Below are positions 1 to 7,153 of a stretch of DNA of 64,000 bases, in pieces. Numbering within the stretch: position 1 is the first letter of the stretch; every line of letters starts with the position of its first letter. A model generated the notes under the pieces. That model saw nothing but the letters and a program-made list of their open reading frames with translations, was not told the DNA's origin and searched no databases. Source of the stretch: Pseudonocardia sp. CNS-004 (GTDB lineage: Bacteria; Actinomycetota; Actinomycetes; Mycobacteriales; Pseudonocardiaceae); assembly GCA_001942185.1 (NCBI GenBank), contig MKJV01000088.1, forward strand, positions 21,123-85,122, given 5' to 3'. The position numbers were made by a program, and so were the translations under genes.

Positions 1-171
1 CACCGGTGCGCTCGGAGGCCGGGCACCCCAGCCGTCACAGCCGATGATCGGTGGGCTCGCCACGCCCGGTGCCGCGCTCGCCGACGGCGGCCGGACGAGC
101 CCGGCGAACGTTCCGGTGAGGACGAGCCCGCCGAGCAGGACGCTGCGCCGGGACACGCTCGGACCCCACAC
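1..171 (-). CDS. Tat-exported N-acetylmuramoyl-L-alanine amidase / PGRP-type protein, N-terminus only
   Basis: The 5' end of a leftward gene cut by the window edge: 57 codons from a GTG at 171, with GAGGG about 6 nt upstream. Residues 7-15 read SRRSVLLGG, a twin-arginine motif, followed by a hydrophobic stretch to about residue 28 and an Ala-rich cleavage region. The mature start contains IIGCDGWGARPPS, resembling the opening of amidase_2/PGRP domains (usually IIxRxxWGA). The expected role is hydrolysis of the peptidoglycan amide bond outside the membrane. The catalytic zinc ligands lie beyond the window, so activity cannot be judged. Family assignment rests on this short motif plus the Tat signal. 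Confidence 0.62.
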   Translation of the reverse strand, partial: MWGPSVSRRSVLLGGLVLTGTFAGLVRPPSASAAPGVASPPIIGCDGWGARPPSAPV

Positions 172-300
172 GTCACCCTCCTGTCCGACCGGACCCGCAC
201 GCCGGCCACCCGATGATCTCCGGACGGAGGGCGCCGCAAACGTTCCGCGCGGTGCTGTTGCTCGAAGGTGTGATTGCTCGTCCGGGCCACCCTTGTCGAA

Positions 301-339
301 GTTACCGATGAGTAATACTCTGTTGGTTACCGACGAGTA
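301..339 (+). promoter_or_regulatory. Tandem operator-like repeat before the acyl-CoA dehydrogenase
   Basis: GTTACCGATGAGTA (301-314) recurs 25 bp later as GTTACCGACGAGTA (326-339), one base different. Each copy has near-symmetric TTAC...GTA ends. The pair sits 33 nt upstream of the acyl-CoA dehydrogenase ATG. Such tandem half-palindromes are typical TetR-family operators of fatty-acid genes; no regulator gene is in view. Confidence 0.5.
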
Positions 340-371
340 GGCCGTTCCACCCCGCTGAGGAGCGATGCACG

Positions 372-2216
372 ATGGGCCACTTCAGGAGCAACCTGCGGGA
401 CCTCGAGTTCAACCTGTTCGAGCTCTTCCGGGTGCAGGACCGGCTGGGCACCGCCCCGTTCGACGGCATCGACACCGACACCGTGCGCGGCGTGCTCACC
501 GAGCTGAACGCCGTGGCCACCGGCCCGCTCGCGGAGTCGTTCGTCGACGCCGACCGCAACCCGCCGGTCTTCGACCCGGCCACCCACTCGGTCACGCTGC
601 CGCAGTCGCTCAAGGACAGCTACCGCGCGCTGTGGGACGGCGAGTGGTGGCGGATCAGTCTCCCCGCCGACATCGGCGGCTACGGCATCCCGGCCACCGT
701 GCAGTGGGCGGCATCCGAGCTGATCCTCGGTTCCAACCCGGCCGCATTCATGTACATGGCGGGCCCCAACTTCGCCGCCGTGGTGCACCGCAACGGCACC
801 GAGGAGCAGCAGCACTGGGCCGAGCTCATGATCGACCGCGGCTGGGGAGCCACGATGGTGCTCACCGAGCCCGACGCCGGGTCCGACGTCGGCGCGGGCC
901 GGACGAAGGCGGTGCAGCAGGCCGACGGCACGTGGCACATCGAGGGCGTCAAGCGCTTCATCACCTCGGGCGAGCACGACCTGACCGAGAACATCATGCA
1001 CCTGGTGCTGGCCCGCCCGGAGGGCCCTGGAATCACCCCGCGGCCCGGCACCAAGGGCCTGTCGCTGTTCCTCGTGCCGAAGTTCCACTTCGACTCGCAG
1101 ACCGGAGAGCTCGGCGAGCGCAACGGAGCCTTCGTCACGGGCGTCGAGCACAAGATGGGCCTCAAGGCGTCCACGACGTGCGAGCTCACGTTCGGCCAGC
1201 ACGGGGTGCCCGCCGTCGGCCGGCTGCTCGGCGAGGTCCACGACGGCATCGCACAGATGTTCCAGGTGATCGAGTACGCCCGGATGATGGTGGGCACCAA
1301 GGCGATCGGCACGCTCTCGGCCGGCTACCTCGCCGCGCTGGAGTACGCCAAGGAGCGCGTGCAGGGCCCCGACCTCACCCGGCAGCTCGACAAGTCCGCC
1401 CCGCGCGTGACCATCACGCACCACCCGGACGTGCGCCGCATCCTCATGCTGCAGAAGGCCTACGCCGAGGGCCTGCGCGCCCTTTACACGTACACCGCGA
1501 CGTTCCAGGACGAGATCAGGGCGGGTGCCGCCACCGGAGCCGACACCACCGTCGCCGAACGCGTGAACGACCTGTTGCTCCCGATCGTCAAGGGCGTCGG
1601 CTCCGAGCGCGCCTCCGAGCAGCTGCTGCTCTCGCTGCAGACCCTCGGCGGCTCCGGCTACCTGCAGGACTACCCGATCGAGCAGTACATCCGCGACGCC
1701 AAGATCGACTCGCTGTACGAGGGCACGACCGCCATCCAGTCGATGGACCTCCTGTTCCGCAAGATCGTGCGGGACAACGGCCAGGCGCTCGGGTACGTCG
1801 CGGGCGAGATCAAGGCGTTCCTCGACGCGGAATCCGGGAACGGGCGCCTCAAGGAGGAGCGGGCGCTGCTCGCCACGGCCCTCGCCGACGTCCAGGGCAT
1901 GCTGGGCACCCTCACCGGCTTCCTGATGGCCTCGGCCGAGGACCCGGCGAGCCTCTACAAGGTCGGCCAGAACAGCGTCCGGCTGCTCATGGCCGTGGGC
2001 GACCTGCTCATCGGCTGGCTCCTGCTCCGCCAGGCCGACGTGGCGCTCACCGCGCTCGGTGGCGAGCCCGCCGCCCGCGACGTCGCGTTCTACGAGGGCA
2101 AGGTGGGCGCGGCGCGCTTCTTCGCGAAGACGGTGCTCCCGCAGCTGACCGCGCAACGGGCAGTGCTGGAGGCGACGGACAACAGCCTCATGGAGCTCCC
2201 GGAAGCCGCGTTCTGA
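372..2216 (+). CDS. Acyl-CoA dehydrogenase, large (about 610 aa) type
   Basis: This is a 614-aa FAD-dependent acyl-CoA dehydrogenase, expected to carry out the first alpha,beta-oxidation of an acyl-CoA thioester. The N-terminal 30 residues match the extension found in the long FadE-type enzymes (FRSNLRDLEFNLFEL). The FAD-binding middle domain shows MVLTEPDAGSDVGAG. The catalytic-base motif YEGTTAIQ places the general base at about Glu450. A C-terminal extension beyond residue 480 is typical of the about 600-residue subgroup. The ATG at 372 is preferred over one at 365 because GAGGAG (357-362) lies 9 nt upstream. It is monocistronic, with a tandem operator at 301-339, so it is probably induced by a lipid-derived ligand. 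Chain-length preference cannot be read. Confidence 0.93.
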   Translation: MGHFRSNLRDLEFNLFELFRVQDRLGTAPFDGIDTDTVRGVLTELNAVATGPLAESFVDADRNPPVFDPATHSVTLPQSLKDSYRALWDGEWWRISLPADIGGYGIPATVQWAASELILGSNPAAFMYMAGPNFAAVVHRNGTEEQQHWAELMIDRGWGATMVLTEPDAGSDVGAGRTKAVQQADGTWHIEGVKRFITSGEHDLTENIMHLVLARPEGPGITPRPGTKGLSLFLVPKFHFDSQTGELGERNGAFVTGVEHKMGLKASTTCELTFGQHGVPAVGRLLGEVHDGIAQMFQVIEYARMMVGTKAIGTLSAGYLAALEYAKERVQGPDLTRQLDKSAPRVTITHHPDVRRILMLQKAYAEGLRALYTYTATFQDEIRAGAATGADTTVAERVNDLLLPIVKGVGSERASEQLLLSLQTLGGSGYLQDYPIEQYIRDAKIDSLYEGTTAIQSMDLLFRKIVRDNGQALGYVAGEIKAFLDAESGNGRLKEERALLATALADVQGMLGTLTGFLMASAEDPASLYKVGQNSVRLLMAVGDLLIGWLLLRQADVALTALGGEPAARDVAFYEGKVGAARFFAKTVLPQLTAQRAVLEATDNSLMELPEAAF

Positions 2217-2280
2217 CCGTACGAACGGAATCCTGTCCCCTGGTGCAGAGGGCCCGAGGTTTGCGCGGGTCGGCGCCTGG

Positions 2281-2343
2281 TGATCGATCTGTGATGCCGG
2301 AATCCGCCCTCACGAGGCGTTCAGCGTGACCTCGTAGCGATCA
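2281..2343. repeat. TGATC-bounded palindrome, copy 1
   Basis: This 63-bp unit starts TGATCGATCTG and ends GTAGCGATCA. The outermost bases are inverted repeats; the inner arms are weak. It is the least symmetric member of the family described at 18310, 36567 and 37729, included because of its boundary sequence, length and position beside two further units. Confidence 0.42.
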
Positions 2344-2351
2344 CGGCCCCA

Positions 2352-2415
2352 TGATCGGCGCGAGATGCGGCGGATCGCCCCGCCCCGGGCGCCGACCGTT
2401 ACCTCGCAACGATCA
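2352..2415. repeat. TGATC-bounded palindrome, copy 2
   Basis: This 64-bp unit reads TGATCGGCGCGAG at the left and CTCGCAACGATCA at the right, so the arms pair over about 13 bases with two mismatches and again further in (CGG/CCG). It lies 8 bp from copy 1. Confidence 0.5.
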
Positions 2416-2440
2416 TGCCCGATCACGCCCGGCGTGCCCA

Positions 2441-2495
2441 TGATCATGTCGACACCGTTGGGGTCGAGCTGAGCCCGATGGAGTCGACCTGATCA
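2441..2495. repeat. TGATC-bounded palindrome, copy 3
   Basis: This 55-bp unit has strong arms: TGATCATGTCGAC at the left and GTCGACCTGATCA at the right (12 of 13 pair), continuing inward with few mismatches to about 22 bp. It could act as a bidirectional terminator for the convergent genes around it. Confidence 0.55.
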
Positions 2496-2764
2496 TGAAA
2501 CGGGCGGCTTGGCGCGCCGTCCCCGACGCGGGGGCACACCCGTTCGCGACGAGACCGTCACGACCGGGTGCCCACGCGACTGTCCTGTGGTCCCGACCCG
2601 CGACCCCCGGGTGACCACTCGCAGTCGGCTTGCCGTCCACACACCCACGGCACCAACCGCACCCGACCCCGCATGCCGATCGGTCCGGGAAGCACGCGGA
2701 TGCGCCATGCAGGACCCTCGCGTGCTTCTCGCGGGCGATTGGTCTGGGCTGCGTACCTTGAAGA

Positions 2765-4072
2765 TCAGCTGCCCTGGACCTGGAACCCCTGCTCCGTGGC
2801 GTACGTGCGCAGGCGTTCACCCCACGCGTCCAGGCCTGCCTGCAGGTCCGTGCGGTTCACCAGCGCCTGGCCGACGGTGCCCGGGAACACCGACTCCGTG
2901 TAGTCCTGGAACGGCGTGTACTGCCAGCCCTCCGGCACCTGCTTCGACGCCTCGACGTAGACCCGGTTGGCCTGCTGCCCACCGAGGAACGGCATGGGCG
3001 CGTCCAGCCACGCCAGGTCCTCGACGAGCGCGCTGGTGGCCGGGTAGAGCAGGCTCGTCCCGTTCAGCTCCTTGGCCGCGGCCGGGTCGGAGTTCAGCCA
3101 GGTCGCGAAGTCGGCCGCGGCGGCGGGGCACTCGCTCTGCGTGGTGACGGCCACGGACGACCCGCCGTTCTCGGGCACCACCGGCTCGCCGTAGTCGGGC
3201 ATCGGCGCCACCCGCCACTGGCCCTCGGCCTGCGGGATCACGGTCTGCAGGAACGTCGGAGCCCACGCACCGGCCACCCAGGTGGCGAAGCGTCCCTCGG
3301 CCATCCCCCGGTACCACTCGTCGGTGTAGGCGGGCACCGGCTCGACCAGGCCCTCGGACACGAGGGTGTTCCAGGTACCGGCCCAGGTGGCGGCGCCCTC
3401 GTCGGAGAAGTCGATGGTGAGCGACGACTCGCCCTCGAGCGCGAACGGCCGCGCCCCGGCCTGCCACAGCAGGCTCGACACCCCACCGGCGTCGTCCGGG
3501 CCGATGTTCCCGATGAAGCGGTCCGGGCCGCTCGCCTTGATCTGCCTGCCCGCCGCGACGTACTCCTCCCACGTGGTGGGGACGGGGATGCCCAGGCCGT
3601 CGAAGATGTCCGGCCGGTACAGCATGATCATGGGACCGGTGTCCTGCGGGATGCCGTAGATCCCGTCACCCATCTTCACCTGCTGCCACGCCGAGGGCAG
3701 GAACCGGTTCTCCACGTCCGCCGCGCCGTACTCGGTGAGGTCGACGAGCGAGTCGGTGAGCACGAAGGCCGGGATGTTCTTGAACTCCATCTGCACGGCG
3801 TCCGGGGCACCGGTGCCCGCGGAGAGCACGGTGCGCAGCTGCGTGTAGTGCTCGTCGCCCTGCCCGACGTTGGTCACCTGGACGTCGACGCCGGGGTGCG
3901 ACTGTTCGTACAGCGCGACCGTCGACTCGATGTTGGGCACCCAGGTCCAGAACGCGAGCGGCCCGTCGCAGGTCGTGCCGCCTCCACCCCCACCTCCGCC
4001 ACCACTGCACGCGGACAGCGCCATTGCCACCGCGACGGATGCCGCCGCGAGCGTGCTCCGTGATCGGATCAT
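2765..4072 (-). CDS. Sugar ABC transporter, substrate-binding lipoprotein
   Basis: This is a 435-aa extracellular solute-binding protein (family 1, MalE/UgpB-like). A signal peptide with lipobox LSAC makes Cys22 the lipidated residue, followed by a glycine run. The mature part has the usual two-lobe pattern, with aromatic-rich ligand segments such as FWTWVPN near the N-terminus. The ATG at 4072 has GGGAGG about 10 nt upstream. It is the first-listed component of a leftward transporter operon with two permeases at 4105-5941, and no ATPase gene is present, so a shared MsiK-like ATPase probably energises it (inference). Neighbouring LacI and beta-galactosidase genes suggest a galactoside substrate. 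Confidence 0.9.
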   Translation of the reverse strand: MIRSRSTLAAASVAVAMALSACSGGGGGGGGGTTCDGPLAFWTWVPNIESTVALYEQSHPGVDVQVTNVGQGDEHYTQLRTVLSAGTGAPDAVQMEFKNIPAFVLTDSLVDLTEYGAADVENRFLPSAWQQVKMGDGIYGIPQDTGPMIMLYRPDIFDGLGIPVPTTWEEYVAAGRQIKASGPDRFIGNIGPDDAGGVSSLLWQAGARPFALEGESSLTIDFSDEGAATWAGTWNTLVSEGLVEPVPAYTDEWYRGMAEGRFATWVAGAWAPTFLQTVIPQAEGQWRVAPMPDYGEPVVPENGGSSVAVTTQSECPAAAADFATWLNSDPAAAKELNGTSLLYPATSALVEDLAWLDAPMPFLGGQQANRVYVEASKQVPEGWQYTPFQDYTESVFPGTVGQALVNRTDLQAGLDAWGERLRTYATEQGFQVQGS

Positions 4073-4104
4073 CGGATTCGGTCCCTCCCGCACTCCGTTG
4101 TGTG

Positions 4105-5025
4105 TCACTGCTTGACGGCGCCCACGGCGATGCCCGACTGCCAGTACCGCTGCAGCACGAGGAACACCACGACCAGGGGGATGACCGCGAGCAGCGAACC
4201 TGTGATGACCAGCGTGAACACGGCCTGCGCCCCACCCACGGTGTAGGCCTGCTCGTTCCACTGCTTGAGCCCGACCGTGAGCGGGTACCACTGCGGGTCG
4301 TTGAGGACGATCAGCGGCAGGAAGTAGTTGTTCCAGACGTGGACGAGCTGGAAGAGCAGCACGGTCACGAAGCCGGGGACCAGCAGCCGCATCGCCACCG
4401 ACCAGAAGATCCGCAGCTCGCCCGCGCCGTCCAGCCGGGCCGCCTCGAGCAGCTCGTCGGGCACGGACGCGGCGGCGTAGATCCACATCAGGTACAGCCC
4501 GAACGGGCTCGCCAGCGACGGGATGATCACCGCGAACGGCGTGTCGACGAGCCCCACCGAGCTCAGCAGCAGGTAGGTGGGGATCGCCAGCGCGGTGACC
4601 GGCACCATCACCGCGCCCAGCACGCCCGCGAGCAGCAGCCTCCGGCCGGGGAAGTCGAACTTCGCCACGCCGTAGCCGCCCAGCGCCGCGAGCAGTGCGG
4701 CACCGCCCGCTCCGGCCACCGCGTAGAGGACCGTGTTGAGGAACCACCGCACGTAGATGCCGTCGGAGTGGGTCAGCACGTCGCGCACGTTCTCGAACAG
4801 GTGGAAGTCGCTCGCGAACCAGAGCCCGAAGCTCTCGAACAGCCCGGCGGTGCTCTTCGTCGAGTTGATCACCAGCCACGCCAGCGGCAGGAGGAAGTAG
4901 GCCAACAGCCCGACCAGCACCACGGTCAGGATGACGCTGGGTCTGCGGGCCCGACCGGTCCCTCCCACGGCCGGGCGCCGCGCCGGGTGTCGGCGCTGCA
5001 CGGGAGCGGTCTCCACGGCGGTCAC
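4105..5025 (-). CDS. Sugar ABC transporter permease, MalG type
   Basis: This 306-aa inner-membrane permease has six predicted membrane segments. The EAA loop that docks on the ATPase reads ELLEAARLDGAGELRIFW. It is the second permease of a carbohydrate-uptake (CUT1) transporter. The GTG at 5025 overlaps the TGA of the other permease by four bases (GTGA), indicating translational coupling; this start also gives a usual N-terminus. It ends 32 bp before the binding-protein gene. Confidence 0.92.
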   Translation of the reverse strand: MTAVETAPVQRRHPARRPAVGGTGRARRPSVILTVVLVGLLAYFLLPLAWLVINSTKSTAGLFESFGLWFASDFHLFENVRDVLTHSDGIYVRWFLNTVLYAVAGAGGAALLAALGGYGVAKFDFPGRRLLLAGVLGAVMVPVTALAIPTYLLLSSVGLVDTPFAVIIPSLASPFGLYLMWIYAAASVPDELLEAARLDGAGELRIFWSVAMRLLVPGFVTVLLFQLVHVWNNYFLPLIVLNDPQWYPLTVGLKQWNEQAYTVGGAQAVFTLVITGSLLAVIPLVVVFLVLQRYWQSGIAVGAVKQ

Positions 5026-5941
5026 AGGATCCGCTCCCGCCGGGCGGTGGTCAGCTGCACGACGTAGGCGACGACGATCGTCACCAGCCCGAGCACCACG
5101 GAGATCGCCGCCGAGTAGTCGACGAGCTGGCCGTTGAAGGCGAGCTCGTAGGCGTAGATGTTGGGGGTGTACGAGGTGGTGATCACGGCCGGGGCGAGGT
5201 CCGACATCACCTTCGGCTCGGTGAACAGCTGGAAGCTGCCGATCACCGAGAAGATCGTCGCGAGCAACAGGGCGGGTCGCAGCGCGGGTAGCTTGACGCT
5301 CCACACCTTGCGGAACTCGCCCGCCCCGTCCACCTCGCGGCGTCGTAGAGATCCTGTGGTACCGCGCGCAGCGCGGCGTAGAGGATCAGCATGTTGTAGC
5401 CGACGAACTGCCAGGTGACGATGTTGGCCAGCGCCGGGAGCATCAGGTCCGGCCCGAAGAATGCCGGCGGCTCCACCCCGAACGCGTCGGCGATCTGGCC
5501 GGTGAGGCCGAACTGGCCGCCGTAGATGAACCCCCACATCAGCGTGCCCACCACCGCGGGCACGGCGTAGGGCACGAAGACGCCCAGCCGGAAGAGCTTG
5601 GGCCACCACACCCGTTTGCTGTCGATCGCCAGTGCCACGAACAACGCCAGCAGCAGCATCACCGGCACCTGGATGACCAGGAAGAGCCCGACGCGCGCCA
5701 GGCCGGCGAGCAGTTGGGGGTCGACGGCGGCGCGCAGGTAGTTGTCCAGGCCGACGAACGTCGTGCCCCCGATCAGCCGGCGCCGGAAGAGGCTCAGTAC
5801 CAGTGCGTACCCGAGCGGGGCGACGATCGCGGCGAGGAACACGACCAGGAACGGGGCGAAGAAGGCGAAGCCGGTGAGGGCCTTCCTCCGGGACGGCTGG
5901 GCCCGCTCCGCAACGGGCGCACCACCACTCGCGACTGCCAT
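5022..5941 (-). CDS. Sugar ABC transporter permease, MalF type (one frame break)
   Basis: This is the first permease of the CUT1 transporter, about 306 aa with six membrane segments. The protein is continuous to DLYDAA, then needs one extra base near 5338 to continue as EVDGAGEFRKVWSVKLP, the conserved EAA loop. Both halves match the family, so a missing G in the sequence is the simplest reading. The ATG at 5941 is chosen because GAAGGGG lies about 8 nt upstream; an in-frame GTG at 5971 lacks such a site. An operator palindrome (5990-6003) lies just upstream, so the operon is probably repressed by the adjacent LacI protein. Confidence 0.88.
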
Positions 5942-5989
5942 CGAGCGATCCCCTTCGATCGTCTTCGCCACGTCGTCGGCGGGCGCAAG

Positions 5990-6003
5990 TGTGAGCGCTC
6001 ACA
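5990..6003. promoter_or_regulatory. LacI-type operator, transporter side
   Basis: TGTGAGCGCTCACA is a perfect 14-bp palindrome with a central CG, the LacI/GalR-family signature. It is 49 bp upstream of the permease start. Confidence 0.8.
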
Positions 6004-6066
6004 CATCGCCGGGTCAAGAGGTTGCGCAGTTCGGCCTGCCTCTGCATCGTGCTTCGAGCCGTATCG

Positions 6067-6080
6067 TGTGAGCGTTCACA
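6067..6080. promoter_or_regulatory. LacI-type operator, regulator side
   Basis: TGTGAGCGTTCACA matches the site at 5990 in 13 of 14 positions. It lies 20 bp upstream of the LacI-family gene. The two sites are 77 bp apart, about seven helical turns, so one repressor could control both divergent transcripts and perhaps loop between them. Confidence 0.8.
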
Positions 6081-6100
6081 GACGACATCGGGGAGGCGGC

Positions 6101-7153
6101 ATGACCGAGAACGGTTCCCGCCGCGCCACCGGCCGGTACGGCGCACCCGTCATGGTCGACGTGGCCGCGCTCGCGGGTGTCTCCTATCAGACCGTGTCCC
6201 GGGTGATCAACGATCAGCCCGGCGTGCGCGCCACCACCCGCGAACGGGTGCTCGCCGCGATGCGCGAGCTCGGCTACCGGCCCAGCACCGTGGCTCGCTC
6301 CCTCGCGTCCGGGCGCACCCGCACGATCGGCGTCGTCGCGATCGGCTCGGCGCTGTACGGGCCTGCCACCACGCTGCGCGGTGTCGAGACGGCGATCCGC
6401 GACGCCGGCTACTCGGTGAGCACCGAGAGCCTCTCCCGGTTCGACCGCACCTCGGCGCTGACCTCGGTGGAGCGGATGACCACCGCGGGCGTCGAGGGGA
6501 TCGTCGCGATCGACCCCGAGGTCGACGCCGCCGCCGCGCTGCGGGCGCTGCCGCCGGGCGTCCCGATGATGGTGCTCTGCGGCGGGCTCGACGCGGTGGC
6601 GGCGGGCATCGAGATCGACGGCAACGAGGGCTCCCAGGGTGCCGTGCGGCACCTGCTCGACCTGGGCCATCCCACCGTCCGCCACCTCGCGGGGCCGCTG
6701 CGCTGGGAAGCGGCCCGCTCCCGGATGGAAGGCTGGCGCACGGCGCTCGAAGCCGCCGGGGCCCCTGTCGACGAGCCGCTGCAGGGCGACTGGAGCGCTC
6801 GATCCGGCTATGCCGCCGGGCGGGTGCTCGCGGCCGACCCGGACGTGAGCGCGGTCTTCGCCGCCAACGACCAGATGGCGATCGGACTCCTGCTCGCCTT
6901 GCACGAGGCAGGCCGAGCGGTGCCCGGCGACGTCAGCGTGATCGGGTTCGACGACATCCCCGAGGCCGCCTACCTCATCCCGCCGCTCACCACACTGCGC
7001 CAGGACCTGGTGGACGAGGGCAGGCGCGCCGTCGCGATGCTCCTCTCGCAGGTCGAGCACCCCACGACCGAACCCGTCCCCGTGCGGATGGTCCCCGACC
7101 TCATCGTGCGCGCCAGCACCGGCCGGTACACCCCGGGAGGGATCCGCAAGTGA
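6101..7153 (+). CDS. LacI-family transcriptional regulator
   Basis: This 350-aa protein has an N-terminal helix-turn-helix (VDVAALAGVSYQTVSRVIN) and hinge helix, then a periplasmic-binding-protein-like ligand domain to the end (GFDDIPEAAY is the typical late motif). GGGAGG lies 4-5 nt before the ATG. The gene is divergent from the sugar transporter and overlaps the beta-galactosidase start by four bases, so it is co-transcribed with the enzyme and likely represses both units through the paired operators upstream. The inducer is unknown; a galactoside or galactose is the natural guess from context. Confidence 0.93.
   Translation: MTENGSRRATGRYGAPVMVDVAALAGVSYQTVSRVINDQPGVRATTRERVLAAMRELGYRPSTVARSLASGRTRTIGVVAIGSALYGPATTLRGVETAIRDAGYSVSTESLSRFDRTSALTSVERMTTAGVEGIVAIDPEVDAAAALRALPPGVPMMVLCGGLDAVAAGIEIDGNEGSQGAVRHLLDLGHPTVRHLAGPLRWEAARSRMEGWRTALEAAGAPVDEPLQGDWSARSGYAAGRVLAADPDVSAVFAANDQMAIGLLLALHEAGRAVPGDVSVIGFDDIPEAAYLIPPLTTLRQDLVDEGRRAVAMLLSQVEHPTTEPVPVRMVPDLIVRASTGRYTPGGIRK

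Larger units (their letters stand above)
2217..2764. other. Non-coding convergent gap with palindromes
   Basis: No credible gene lies in these 548 bp between two convergent genes. The left half holds three palindromes bounded by TGATC/GATCA (listed separately). A weaker nested inverted repeat occupies 2578-2626 (GACTG...GTGGTC / GACCAC...CAGTC). The open frames present have no ribosome-binding site and unnatural composition. Confidence 0.7.

Noticed and set aside
327..2156. A 609-codon leftward open frame opposite the acyl-CoA dehydrogenase, and similar long frames opposite other genes
   Set aside because: These arise from codon bias in very GC-rich DNA; the products are His/Arg/Glu/Gly-rich with no family pattern or ribosome-binding site.
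2413..3147. Overlapping frames in the 2.2-2.8 kb gap
   Set aside because: Composition is Arg/Pro/Ser-rich and frames overlap the sugar-binding protein; the region looks non-coding.
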